Below are positions 8,908 through 17,964 of a stretch of DNA of 64,000 nt, piece after piece. A program made the position numbers and the translations under genes. Each line of letters begins with the position of its first letter. Position 1 is the first letter of the stretch. This DNA comes from Hominisplanchenecus murintestinalis (GTDB lineage Bacteria > Bacillota > Clostridia > Lachnospirales > Lachnospiraceae): NCBI GenBank assembly GCA_004793585.1, contig SRZB01000002.1, positions 186,001-250,000 of the forward strand, read 5' to 3'. The notes beneath the pieces are model-generated. The model was not told where the DNA came from and searched no databases. It was given only the letters and a program-made list of their open reading frames with translations.

Positions 8908-10102
8908 TTTCCTGATACCTGCCAATTATCTTTTCTACAATTTTCTTTTGGGGTGAAACATCCATAAGGATCTTATCCAAATCCTCTTTAAATACATAAT
9001 TACTAATTCCGGCTCTTCTTAATTCCTGCGCAATCTCTTCTCTATATAAAGAGGCAATGATAATTCTGCCCCGAAACATTCCCTGTTCCCCTAATCCCCG
9101 ACATATAATCCCATCTATTTTCTTGCCATGCAGCTTCTTGTTTCCATCAAGAAACCCTTCAACAGCAAAGCCGCGGCAGCGCAAATCAAATAAAAGCCTT
9201 TTTCCATAAGCGCCCGCCCCATAAATCCAAATCGGCGTTTCTATTTTTTCTTCTATCTCACCCGCAATGCATGTGTTTAAGCGCATTCCCTGCAAACAGG
9301 CAGAATAACTTTTCTCCATGCCTGGTATCGGAAAAATCCTCAGCAGCATCTGATAAAAAAAGTTATAATCACTTCCGTATAACTCCACTCTCTCCTGATG
9401 TGTAAGTTCATCTAAAAACATACGGTACATTTCATCCCGTTCAATGTCTACACTTCTTATGGTATTGCTTCCCTGCTCCGCATGGTATCTGATGCCATAA
9501 AGGCGTTCATTAGAGAATTTACATTTTTCCTTTCTTAAAATCCTAAACAGGAACTCATAATCTTGCGTTGTGCGCAAATCTTCACGGAATGTCCCATATC
9601 TTTCAAAAATACATTCGTGGAGAAGCACACCGCCAAATTGTATAAGCGATTGTATTACAGAAAATACATTTTTCTCTAAATTTCCCTCTTTGTAAAATTG
9701 TAATAACGGAACCGCAACCCTTCTTCCCGAATCCGTAAAGATATCGTAAGAACATGCTGTCATCCATACATTGTTTTCTTTCACACATTTAACCTGCTCT
9801 TCAATCTTACGGGGATAGAAAACGTCATCATGAGAAAGCCAGGAAAAATACTCTCCCTGCATTTCTCTTATGCCTGCATTTAATGCCGTTGCCACTCCCC
9901 CATTCTCTTTCCTGAAATACCTGATTCTGCTTCCGTATGACAATGCAATCTCTTCCGTTTTTCCATTATCGTCTGAACCATCATTCACAACGATAACCTC
10001 ACAGTTCTGATATGTCTGATTTAACGCACTGTCAATCGCCTCTCTCAAATAATTTGCTCCATTATAAACCGGAATGATAATAGATACTAAAGATTTCTGC
10101 AC
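8894..10102 (-). CDS. GT2-family glycosyltransferase with C-terminal Rossmann-like module
   Basis: A 402-residue paralogue of the products at 5995 and 14074. The GT2 domain has IIIPVYNGANYLREAIDSAL, VVNDGSDDN and the acidic FSWLSHDD. The C-terminal module starts near residue 289 (IWIYGAGAYGKRL, then GFLDGNKK). Translation starts at a GTG, with GAGGTGGG just upstream inside the end of the preceding radical SAM gene; its own end overlaps the next small gene. The close match of the GT2 halves and of the modules suggests duplication of a complete two-domain gene. Confidence 0.87.
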   Translation of the reverse strand: MQKSLVSIIIPVYNGANYLREAIDSALNQTYQNCEVIVVNDGSDDNGKTEEIALSYGSRIRYFRKENGGVATALNAGIREMQGEYFSWLSHDDVFYPRKIEEQVKCVKENNVWMTACSYDIFTDSGRRVAVPLLQFYKEGNLEKNVFSVIQSLIQFGGVLLHECIFERYGTFREDLRTTQDYEFLFRILRKEKCKFSNERLYGIRYHAEQGSNTIRSVDIERDEMYRMFLDELTHQERVELYGSDYNFFYQMLLRIFPIPGMEKSYSACLQGMRLNTCIAGEIEEKIETPIWIYGAGAYGKRLLFDLRCRGFAVEGFLDGNKKLHGKKIDGIICRGLGEQGMFRGRIIIASLYREEIAQELRRAGISNYVFKEDLDKILMDVSPQKKIVEKIIGRYQENGWR

Positions 10103-11277
10103 TGTCTTCCCACCTCTATATAATGTGTATTGATATCACATCCGCCATTGCACCTCCGGCACATTGTTAAATAACCTCTGGCATTATATCCCAAATCAAA
10201 TTCCACAATTTTTGCCTTTTCTTCTATCCCATTCCCAAGCTTCCCAAGCTCCAGCATATTGCTTTCATCATATGCAAACTCCAGCGCTTTTTCCGCAAAT
10301 CTTGCATTAATGCAGTACCATATTTTTCCATCGATATACCCACGGCAATTTGTATGGCAGTAATCAAAAAAGGCTTCCATGCTGCTTTCTGTATCTTCCT
10401 CATGATGCAGCGCCTCAAACCCAAAATCTACCCATTGCGCAGAACTTAACAAATATGTCCTAATCCCGTTCTCCCTGTATTTTTCATAATTTTCCATGAC
10501 TCTCTGTTTCAGTTCAGGGTTCGTAGCCGTATAATCACTGATTTCCACATACATACCATATTTCTTCATACAGTTCAATAGCCTTTTTCCCGGCTCTATC
10601 ATACCATTGGTAATAATCTTTAAACTTCCTATCTGTTCCAGATAGTTTTCTGCTATATACCCAAGAACCTCTTCCAACTCCTGGTTTAATAACGGCTCTC
10701 CGCCTGTAAAAGTAAAGTCTCCCACGAAATCTATTTTGCTAAATGCCAGATCAATCTCTTCTTTTATTTTTGCCGCCTCATATTTCTTCACATTTTTGAA
10801 ATATGGAAGCATAATCGCACATTTTTCACACCTCAGCGTACATCTCTCTGTCACGATACAGGAAAGGGAATTCACAACAACTTTTTGATATTGATGAAGC
10901 ATCAGGAGCGGAAAATCATGCCGCATAAATTCATTATAAGTTTTACAGATACTGCGCTTATTCTCCAAAAAAACACTAAGTCCCTCTTTTACCTCTTGTC
11001 CAATATCGTCATGTAAGGCAATTAACACCAGGCAATCAGCATTTGCTCTTCTTGAGAACTCCTCCAGACTCAACACATCCAGACCCTGGCATATATCTCC
11101 TGCTTTATATTTATCAATAAATGCCTTTACCGTCCAATCCGTAAGTCTCTGTATTGCATAAAAAAATCTTTCCCCAATAATCCCGCTGCCATATATATAT
11201 ATTTCTTTATTGGCATATTCTTTCGCGATAGCCTCTTCTGTCCCGGCAAGTTCCCTGCCCTGCTTTGTCCATTTCAT
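10087..11277 (-). CDS. Radical SAM/SPASM-type protein with N-terminal Rossmann-like module
   Basis: A paralogue of the products at 2283 and 12181. The module has IYIYGSGIIGER at about 27-38. The radical SAM motif CTLRCEKC gives Cys146, Cys150 and Cys153, followed by TGGEPLLNQ. The C-terminal Cys set differs from its paralogues (CHTNCRG, WYCINARF, MCRRCNGGC), suggesting different auxiliary cluster ligands and perhaps a different substrate. The start at 11277 is chosen because MKWTKQGRE matches the other two paralogues; an ATG at 11292 is in frame. One base separates this start from the LicD-like stop. Confidence 0.84.
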   Translation of the reverse strand: MKWTKQGRELAGTEEAIAKEYANKEIYIYGSGIIGERFFYAIQRLTDWTVKAFIDKYKAGDICQGLDVLSLEEFSRRANADCLVLIALHDDIGQEVKEGLSVFLENKRSICKTYNEFMRHDFPLLMLHQYQKVVVNSLSCIVTERCTLRCEKCAIMLPYFKNVKKYEAAKIKEEIDLAFSKIDFVGDFTFTGGEPLLNQELEEVLGYIAENYLEQIGSLKIITNGMIEPGKRLLNCMKKYGMYVEISDYTATNPELKQRVMENYEKYRENGIRTYLLSSAQWVDFGFEALHHEEDTESSMEAFFDYCHTNCRGYIDGKIWYCINARFAEKALEFAYDESNMLELGKLGNGIEEKAKIVEFDLGYNARGYLTMCRRCNGGCDINTHYIEVGRQCRNL

Positions 11278-11278
11278 G

Positions 11279-12118
11279 TCACTCCACTCCACTCATATCA
11301 ATCTTCGAAATCTTTGAATGAGGCACTCTCTCTTCCACCGGAGGCAGCTTCCTGTAATCTCCGTAATGCCTGCGCAGATAGACCTCATAATCCTTAAAAG
11401 CCTGAAACATATGTCCCTCAAACTCCAGCTCAATAAACTCTTCAAAACACCGCCGCGGAAGGCCGTACCGGCAGCTTTTCGGATACTCCAGCGTATAGTG
11501 GCTGATAAGCTCGGTATCCCTCCTGTTGCACGCCCACGCCAGCCGATTCCGCAGCGCAAATGCGCTGTCCCTCGGTATCCTGCTCAATATACGGTACACT
11601 GCTCTTTCCCTGCGCTTTCCTGCCTGCCGTACTCCCAATGGCGCATATAGGACTTTCCGAATAAAAAAACACAGGAAATGGTGCAGCCGCCGCATAAGAA
11701 AACTATCCGGCACATTATCCGCCACAAAAATGTCAATAAAAATCCCTGTTTTCTGTTTCAGGAATTCCTGCCCCAGCCGCACATGTTCCGTATTCTCCCG
11801 CCGTATCTTTGCCCAGCCCCAGCGGTAATAAGGATCACTCTTATAATCTTGAAGAAAAAAACGCGCCGTATCCAGCTCTTTCTTACATACCCTTCGGAAC
11901 TTTGCATACTCTTTTCTGAGCATAATCACATCAATATCATCATCCCACGGGATAAATCCTTTGTGGCGGACTGCGCCCAGCAGCGTACCGCCATCCAGCG
12001 AATACTGAATATTGTGCTTCCGGCAGATTCTGTCCACCTCAATCAGCATTTCCAGCTCAATACGCTGTAACTTTCTCAGTTCTTCCGAAGATAATTTATA
12101 TTCCTGAGCTTTTCTCAT
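11279..12118 (-). CDS. LicD-family phosphotransferase
   Basis: About 279 residues with the LicD signature SLDGGTLLGAVRHKGFIPWD followed by DDID at residues 59-63, the nucleotidyltransferase-fold acids that bind metal. LicD proteins move a phosphorylated head group (phosphocholine in the type case) from a CDP carrier to a sugar. The ATG at 12118 has AAGGAG 7 bases upstream and is preferred over a GTG at 12136. A LicC-like nucleotidyltransferase in the same operon could supply the activated head group. The head group itself is unknown. Confidence 0.86.
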   Translation of the reverse strand: MRKAQEYKLSSEELRKLQRIELEMLIEVDRICRKHNIQYSLDGGTLLGAVRHKGFIPWDDDIDVIMLRKEYAKFRRVCKKELDTARFFLQDYKSDPYYRWGWAKIRRENTEHVRLGQEFLKQKTGIFIDIFVADNVPDSFLMRRLHHFLCFFIRKVLYAPLGVRQAGKRRERAVYRILSRIPRDSAFALRNRLAWACNRRDTELISHYTLEYPKSCRYGLPRRCFEEFIELEFEGHMFQAFKDYEVYLRRHYGDYRKLPPVEERVPHSKISKIDMSGVE

Positions 12119-12180
12119 CACGCATCTCCTTACCACTGTTTTCTATATACTCTGTTTCCAGGCTCTGTAAACCGGGTTCC

Positions 12181-13341
12181 TCACCTCGCTGCCTGCTTCG
12201 CCGGCTCTACTTTGTTCGGATTGATATCTATATATCCACTGCAATTCTTACAAAATTCCACATATCCTTTCACATTGTACCCCATACGGAATTCAATCAA
12301 TTCCTTCCGTTTCTCCGACGTATAGCTCCTCAAATCAAAATACTCAGTCTCATCTGTCTTTGCCAGCCCTGCTACCATCGCATAACTCGCATAATTACAG
12401 CTAAAAAGCTTTCCGTCCCTCAGCTCCTGCCACGGCACATGACAGCTCTCAAACTGATTCTGCAGCCGCTGCTCGCTCCAGTCCTCATGATGGGTTGTAA
12501 GCGGCGCCAAATCAATCCACTCGTCCACTTTATTAATTTCATATTTTACCTGATGTTTCTCCAAACGCTCCAGCAATTTAGAAAATGTTTCCACACTGTT
12601 CGGCACTGCTTCCCGATAATCATCCACCGTCACTTCTACATTGTGCTCTGCCAGCGCATCCAAAAGTTCCGGCTTGGGAAGCACCGTCCCATTTGTCACT
12701 GTCCGCAAAATATGGATTTTCTTCCGGTAATTCGTATCAATGTACTCCACCAGCTTCTTCATATGCGGATACAGCATTGGCTCCCCGCCGCTGATATGAA
12801 AAAGCATAATATAATCAATACATGAAAAAAATGTATCAACATCAGCCTGAATCTGCTCCCACGGACGTTCATCAAAGTGCTTCATATACGGAGTGAAATT
12901 CAGGCACGCCTCACAGCGCAGATTGCACCTCGTACTGGGCAGGAAAGATATCGACGGAATGTATACTTTGCCGTTCTTGTACGCGGCATATACCATCATG
13001 AACATTTCCATGGTAAAGACCTGTTTGTCTTGCGCCAGCCCTTTTTGCATCAGCTGCTGCATAACCGGCAGCCTTGTATACGGCGATACCGTCACGATGA
13101 TTCCTGTAGTTTCGTCCAGCTTTTCTTCCACTTCATCTAAAGAGTATATCATTTTTCCGCAATACAGCGTATGCTGCTTTCTGCTGTCATTATCAAGAAA
13201 TCCCAATATCATAAGCTCTTTCTCTAAAAGCCCGCAAATCTGTTCCCCATACTCTCCTGCACCAAACAAATAGTATTTATCCAGCTTCTGTATGTTATCA
13301 TACACGCCGTCAAATTCATGCCCTCTGTTCTTCCACTTCAT
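12181..13341 (-). CDS. Radical SAM/SPASM-type protein with N-terminal Rossmann-like module
   Basis: A 386-residue protein, third of the MKWxxxGHE family. Module: YYLFGAGEYGEQ (23-34), GFLDNDSRKQ. Radical SAM motif: TRCNLRCEAC, with Cys139, Cys143 and Cys146. SGGEPMLYP follows. C-terminal Cys residues in ESCHVPW, LFSCNYAS and FCKNCSGY resemble SPASM ligands and match the product at 2283 closely, so the two may act on related substrates. A ribosome site AGGAGA lies 7 bases before the ATG. Confidence 0.86.
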   Translation of the reverse strand: MKWKNRGHEFDGVYDNIQKLDKYYLFGAGEYGEQICGLLEKELMILGFLDNDSRKQHTLYCGKMIYSLDEVEEKLDETTGIIVTVSPYTRLPVMQQLMQKGLAQDKQVFTMEMFMMVYAAYKNGKVYIPSISFLPSTRCNLRCEACLNFTPYMKHFDERPWEQIQADVDTFFSCIDYIMLFHISGGEPMLYPHMKKLVEYIDTNYRKKIHILRTVTNGTVLPKPELLDALAEHNVEVTVDDYREAVPNSVETFSKLLERLEKHQVKYEINKVDEWIDLAPLTTHHEDWSEQRLQNQFESCHVPWQELRDGKLFSCNYASYAMVAGLAKTDETEYFDLRSYTSEKRKELIEFRMGYNVKGYVEFCKNCSGYIDINPNKVEPAKQAAR

Positions 13342-13360
13342 ACGCCTGTCTCCTAATCTT

Positions 13361-14077
13361 CTACTTTAACCACTCGTCCTTTTCCGTCCGCAGATATCCT
13401 TTAAACAACTCCAAATCATCCTTTGTCGTCAGCTTAATATTTTTATCCGAACCTGCAGCAAAATACAGCACCTCGCCCAAATCCACCATCATGGTATTCG
13501 TATAAGAAGAACCGTAGATACCGATTTCTTCTTTAAACGCTTTCGTATAAGCCCATACCAGTTTTGCATACATGTAAGCCTGCGGAGTCGATACCCGCCG
13601 CAGCGTTTCCCGAGGGATATACTGGCTGGTACATTTTTCATCCTTTATCACAAAAATCTGCTCATTATATGGGAGAGATGTTACCGCGTTCCCATATTCC
13701 CGGCATTTCAGAATTACATCAGACAAAATGCTCTCATCCACCAAAGGCCGGATTCCGTCATGGATAATAACAATATCATCATCCTCGCATTCTTCTTTCA
13801 ATGCAAACACGCCGTTCCGGATGGATTCCTGCGCCGTGCTCCCTCCGCTGACAATCCATTTTAATTTCGTAATGCCAAACTGCTTCGCATAAGCCCTCAG
13901 CAAATCCTGCCACCCGTCCAGGCACACCACTTCGATAGCGTCTATATCCGGATGCCGCTGAAAGCTCTCCAGTGTATAAATCACTACAGGCTTATCATAC
14001 ACATTGATAAACTGTTTCGGAATTTCCTGCCGCATCCTGTGCCCCTGTCCCGCTGCAATAATAATCGCTACATTCAT
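13361..14077 (-). CDS. IspD/TarI-like cytidylyltransferase
   Basis: About 238 residues with the IspD superfamily motif IIIAAGQGHRMRQEIPKQF, the acidic IIHDGIRPLV and a C-terminal LTTKDDLEL. IspD makes CDP-methylerythritol; close relatives (TarI/Bcs1) make CDP-ribitol or other CDP-alditols for wall polymers. Placement between glycosyltransferases and LicD argues for a CDP-activated glycan component, not isoprenoid synthesis; that is inference. The ATG at 14077 overlaps the previous stop as ATGA and is preferred over the start at 14089. Confidence 0.82.
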   Translation of the reverse strand: MNVAIIIAAGQGHRMRQEIPKQFINVYDKPVVIYTLESFQRHPDIDAIEVVCLDGWQDLLRAYAKQFGITKLKWIVSGGSTAQESIRNGVFALKEECEDDDIVIIHDGIRPLVDESILSDVILKCREYGNAVTSLPYNEQIFVIKDEKCTSQYIPRETLRRVSTPQAYMYAKLVWAYTKAFKEEIGIYGSSYTNTMMVDLGEVLYFAAGSDKNIKLTTKDDLELFKGYLRTEKDEWLK

Positions 14078-15318
14078 TTTCCCAGCCACTCTTCCTTTCT
14101 GGAGACTGCCGGCGGCGTATTCAGCAGGATGGGATCAAGCTCCTGTCTTGTCACATAATAAGGTATCCCTTCTGCTTCCAGTTCCTTCACCGCTTCCTCA
14201 CAATTCCTCATCGCGATTACCACCAGCGTATCTCCCTTCTGCGCCAACAATTCCTCTTTCGATTTACAGGGAATCCCATCAATGACCGTTCCCTGTTTCT
14301 TTGGGTTATTATCCATAAAATATTCCGGCGCCACCAAACGGCTCTCCAAATCATATTTTACCCGGATTCCATACTGCCCGGAGCCGAATATCACAATCCT
14401 TTTCGCCTTGTTCTGGGAAAAATCAGACAGCTTATCATAAAATTCCTTCAATCCCTGGCCTTCCTCAGAATCTTTCTCCATATTCCATAGCCTGTTCTCT
14501 ATTTCTCTCAGTTCGTCTCCGCCGCCGTAACTCTTCACAAACCCGGCCATACGGCATAAAAACGCTCCCGCATTTCCAAACACCTGCCGGATTTCCTCAT
14601 TCGGCATCTGCCGGACAAGCTTTGCGTATTCCTTCCGCGTTTCTTCATGATAACAGGAAATCGTGTTGGAGCCTGCCTCCCGGTGTTCCCTTACCATATG
14701 AAGGATATCCGCCAGGAACAAAGATTTCTGTCCCCTAAAAATCCGGAACCACATATCAATATCCTGTATCGTTTTCAGGCTTTCATCAAACAGCCCCGCC
14801 CTCTCAAAATGGCTCTTATGTATCAGCGCACTGCACGCATGGCTCTGGAGCTGCAGCACGGAAAAGCAGGAATTTGTAATCTGTTCCGGTCTATAATGCT
14901 TCAAAAAACGCGTCGGCGTCCTTGAACCCGTATCCTCATTGTAAAACTCATATTCAGCCTGCACCAGAGCCGCCGGATTTCCCGACTGTAAAACCGCCTC
15001 CAACTGCTTTTCTATTTTCTGAGGACTGTATACATCGTCGTGGGAAAGCCATGAAAAATACTCTCCCTGCATTTTGCGGATGCCGAAATTTAAAGCGGAT
15101 GCAACTCCGCCGTTTTCCTTTTTGAAATACCGGATTCTGTCTCCGAACTTCAGCGCTTCCCGTTCCGTTTCGCCATGATCATTTGAACCGTCATTGATAA
15201 CAAGCACTTCACAGTTTCCATAAGTCTGTCCCAAAGCGCTTTCAATCGCTTCTCTTAAATAATTGGATCCATTATAAACAGGTATGATAATCGATACAAG
15301 CGGTTTCTCCCCAGTCAC
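14074..15318 (-). CDS. GT2-family glycosyltransferase with C-terminal Rossmann-like module
   Basis: A 414-residue paralogue of the products at 5995 and 8894. GT2 domain: IIIPVYNGSNYLREAIESAL, VINDGSNDH, FSWLSHDD. C-terminal module: IVIFGSGQYGIRV from about residue 309, then FMDNNPKKQG. Translation begins at a GTG that shares bases with the stop of the aminotransferase (GTGA), with GGAGG 10 bases upstream, so translation of the two is coupled. Confidence 0.87.
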   Translation of the reverse strand: MTGEKPLVSIIIPVYNGSNYLREAIESALGQTYGNCEVLVINDGSNDHGETEREALKFGDRIRYFKKENGGVASALNFGIRKMQGEYFSWLSHDDVYSPQKIEKQLEAVLQSGNPAALVQAEYEFYNEDTGSRTPTRFLKHYRPEQITNSCFSVLQLQSHACSALIHKSHFERAGLFDESLKTIQDIDMWFRIFRGQKSLFLADILHMVREHREAGSNTISCYHEETRKEYAKLVRQMPNEEIRQVFGNAGAFLCRMAGFVKSYGGGDELREIENRLWNMEKDSEEGQGLKEFYDKLSDFSQNKAKRIVIFGSGQYGIRVKYDLESRLVAPEYFMDNNPKKQGTVIDGIPCKSKEELLAQKGDTLVVIAMRNCEEAVKELEAEGIPYYVTRQELDPILLNTPPAVSRKEEWLGK

Positions 15319-16373
15319 GAGTCACGTTCCTCCATCCTAAAAAAGCCCTCCCAGAACCTTTCCATAATCTTCCTGCTTCCCAGGGTAATCCTCAGCCAGC
15401 CAGCCAGCATCCCTTTACGGTATGTTTTTATCAATATATGCTCCTCTTTCAGCCCTTCCGCTATAAGCTGCGGAGCTTTCTTCGGCTTTATCAGGATATA
15501 ATTTCCTTTCGCTGCATAGTAGCTGTATCCGGCGCTTTCCAGTTTAGAAACCAGATAATTCCTGCCCTCTTCCATCGACTGCCGCAACATGTCCAGAATG
15601 TCCTCCCGTTTCAGCAATTCTTCTGCAAACAGGATTCCCACCGAATTTACATTGTATGTGGACTGAGCATTTTCAATCAGATGGATGCATTCTTCACTTC
15701 CAATCAGATAACCCACCCGTAAAGCTGCCAGGGAACACCATTTTGAAAAAGTCCTCATTACCATCACATGAGGGTGTTTCCTGCAATACGCCACCTTCGA
15801 TTCCACTCCAAAAGGATAATACGCCTCATCCACCAGGACCACAGCGCTTACAGCTTCCGCCTTCGCCACAATCCGTTCAAATTCCTCTTCCGTAAACTCT
15901 GTCCCAATCGGGCTGTTTGGATTCAGAAGAACCACCAGATTCGTATCTTCCTTAATTGCCCCAAGCAGCTCCTCTGTCTCTATCGTAAAATCTTCTTTAA
16001 AAGGAACCGTATCCAACTCAACGCCAAACATACTTGCATATACCTGATACATCTCAAAAGTGGGTGTAACCGTCAAAACCCGCCCCCCTGTATGGGTAAA
16101 TGTTTCAAAGACCAGGCGCATGCCCTCATCGGAACCATTCGTCAGCGTCACATTCTGTACGTCTACCCCTTCCCGCCCGGCAATAAGCCCAAGCAGATTA
16201 TCCTTCTGCGGATAAGACGCCAGAAACTCCGGCGTAATTTTCTTCACTGTCTCGCGCACAAAATCTTCCGGCAGCCCTTCGGGATTCTCATTCATATCCA
16301 GACGCAGATATCCTCTTCTGTCCGTGTGGTCTTTGATACGGTATGTACTGGCTATATATTTATCTCTATACAT
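15315..16373 (-). CDS. PLP-dependent class I/II aminotransferase (HisC/CobD-like)
   Basis: About 352 residues of the fold-type I HisC/CobD group. Visible landmarks are LDMNENPEGLP near the N-terminus, NPNSPIGTEF (151-160), DEAYYPFG (182-189) and TFSKWCSLAALRVGY with the Schiff-base Lys211. Relatives transaminate histidinol phosphate or decarboxylate threonine phosphate. Lying between a LicC-like nucleotidyltransferase and glycosyltransferases, it more likely makes or processes an amine or amino-acid phosphate head group. The start at 16373 is chosen for GAAGG 7 bases upstream and the family's short N-terminus; in-frame starts exist at 16394 and 16409. Confidence 0.84.
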   Translation of the reverse strand: MYRDKYIASTYRIKDHTDRRGYLRLDMNENPEGLPEDFVRETVKKITPEFLASYPQKDNLLGLIAGREGVDVQNVTLTNGSDEGMRLVFETFTHTGGRVLTVTPTFEMYQVYASMFGVELDTVPFKEDFTIETEELLGAIKEDTNLVVLLNPNSPIGTEFTEEEFERIVAKAEAVSAVVLVDEAYYPFGVESKVAYCRKHPHVMVMRTFSKWCSLAALRVGYLIGSEECIHLIENAQSTYNVNSVGILFAEELLKREDILDMLRQSMEEGRNYLVSKLESAGYSYYAAKGNYILIKPKKAPQLIAEGLKEEHILIKTYRKGMLAGWLRITLGSRKIMERFWEGFFRMEERDS

Positions 16374-16383
16374 CTCTGCACCT

Positions 16384-17106
16384 TCACTTTTCATTCTTAG
16401 ACTGCCCATTGATATAATTCAAAATCCGCTCATAATCATCAAAGAAATCTATCTCTGACCAAAATTCCTTCCCCACATCCATCGTATAAATCGGATGTTC
16501 CTTTTCATCTGCAAAAGAATACAAGACATTCTCCCACCAAAGATTATACTGCTGTCCATCAATCAGAGCTTCCAGCCGTTCCTTAAACCGCGGTGTAAAA
16601 ACGGATGCCACCTTCGCCATTCCCACATACTCACAGTCACGCTCCTGCAGCGGGATGTCCTTACCGTATTTGCGGATAATCCCACTTTCCGTTGTTGAGA
16701 AAAAATAGTCCCCTGTCTTGGTTCTCGTCACATCAATCGCCATAACATTGTCACGCGTATCCGCCAGGATTCCCCGAAGGATTTTCTCTGATACAAACAC
16801 GTCTGCATTCATAATCAGCACATCGCCCTCCAGCTCATCTTTTGCAAACCACAGGCTCGCAATGCTGTTCGTAAGCTTATAAAAAGGATTTGTATAATAC
16901 GTGACGTCCAGGCCGTCCAGCGCCTCAAAAATCTTTTCCTTCTGATATCCTACTACAACAACAATTTCCATTCCCATCCCAAGCAGCATTTCCGCAGTAA
17001 TTCTTATCAACGGTTTGTCGTTGATGGGAAGCGTTGACTTGGGAACATTCTTAATCATTCTTGAAATTCTGTTGCCCACACCTGCCGCTAATAAAAATGC
17101 TTTCAC
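16384..17106 (-). CDS. LicC-like nucleotidyltransferase
   Basis: A 240-residue GT-A fold nucleotidyltransferase. MKAFLLAAGVGNRI carries the G-x-G-x-R phosphate loop, VPKSTLPIND the conserved Lys23, and MNADVFVS the metal-binding acid. Length and the ending with WSEIDFFDDYE match LicC/sugar-1-phosphate nucleotidyltransferases that activate small phosphates as CDP or UDP forms. It sits next to an aminotransferase and upstream of a LicD-like transferase, which suggests it activates an amine-type phosphate. The nucleotide and the substrate cannot be read. Confidence 0.85.
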   Translation of the reverse strand: MKAFLLAAGVGNRISRMIKNVPKSTLPINDKPLIRITAEMLLGMGMEIVVVVGYQKEKIFEALDGLDVTYYTNPFYKLTNSIASLWFAKDELEGDVLIMNADVFVSEKILRGILADTRDNVMAIDVTRTKTGDYFFSTTESGIIRKYGKDIPLQERDCEYVGMAKVASVFTPRFKERLEALIDGQQYNLWWENVLYSFADEKEHPIYTMDVGKEFWSEIDFFDDYERILNYINGQSKNEK

Positions 17107-17110
17107 GTTC

Positions 17111-17887
17111 TCACCCTCTTTTTGTTCTTTTCAGTATGAATATCCACTGTTTTGTCTCTTTCATCTTCTTAATATCGTTCTCGAAAAATTCCTGACATAC
17201 ATCTAATGCAAAGCCCTGGTTTAAAAATGGGGAAAACAGCTCTCTGTACTCATCAACCGTCCGGTAAATCGCACTGTAATTATCCTGTATCGTCTCTGAA
17301 TAAAACGAATTCAACGTAAGTCTCTCCTCTATCGCAACCGGCTCTGATATATATATCACGCATGACTCCTGCAGCATATCTGCCAGATGAGCCATACATT
17401 CTTTCAGCGTGCAGTCATTCATATACATAAATACTCCACCCGACAAAAAGAGCCTGTTAAACCGTTTGCTGTAGCGGCTGTGGTTTTCGGCGGCAAACTG
17501 CTCCAATGGCATATGAAAGAAAACCGTATTCTCTTTCTTGACAATATCTTCACGCTTTTTCACCGTATCCACAAATTCTTTTACATAATCAATGCCTACA
17601 TATTCCCCTGCTTTTGGAGTAATATACCTGGTCATCCTCCCCGTGCCAAATCCAATTTCCAGCACAATGCTTTCATTGTCAAGCGCAAACTGCGGAAACC
17701 ATCTTTCCAATTCTTCCTTTGTCCAAAGCTCTATATTTTCGATATTCGTATCGCTGCTCAGCACCGTAGGCGCGTCAACCGGCCTGTCCCCATTTTTCTC
17801 CGAACGGGCGCTGTACAGATTCTTCACCGCATTGCTGTCAATATCTACATTTTTTCCATAAATCCTTGTTTCAGGAATATTTCCCAT
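17111..17887 (-). CDS. SAM-dependent class I methyltransferase
   Basis: A 258-residue Rossmann methyltransferase. SAM motif I is VLEIGFGTGRMTRYI; the acidic end of strand 2 is YVGIDYV, and LFLSGGVFMYM follows as the motif IV region. GGAGG lies 5 bases before the ATG. It is the first gene of the island and ends 4 bases before the nucleotidyltransferase. Methylation of the glycan head group (N- or O-methyl) is the likely role; this is inferred from context. Confidence 0.85.
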   Translation of the reverse strand: MGNIPETRIYGKNVDIDSNAVKNLYSARSEKNGDRPVDAPTVLSSDTNIENIELWTKEELERWFPQFALDNESIVLEIGFGTGRMTRYITPKAGEYVGIDYVKEFVDTVKKREDIVKKENTVFFHMPLEQFAAENHSRYSKRFNRLFLSGGVFMYMNDCTLKECMAHLADMLQESCVIYISEPVAIEERLTLNSFYSETIQDNYSAIYRTVDEYRELFSPFLNQGFALDVCQEFFENDIKKMKETKQWIFILKRTKRG

Positions 17888-17964
17888 TATATCCTCCGTT
17901 CCGCTGCCATACAGCCTGAAATCCAGAGCATTTTCTCCAGTCTGCCCCTAAATCCTCTTTTATA

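Noticed and set aside
13361-14077. IspD as part of the isoprenoid pathway
   Set aside because: No other isoprenoid gene is nearby, and it is embedded in overlapping glycan genes; a TarI-like role fits better, though the activity is unproven.
15315-17106. Phosphonate pathway (PntC-like pairing of nucleotidyltransferase and aminotransferase)
   Set aside because: No phosphoenolpyruvate mutase or phosphonopyruvate decarboxylase is in the window, so a C-P bond cannot be supported.
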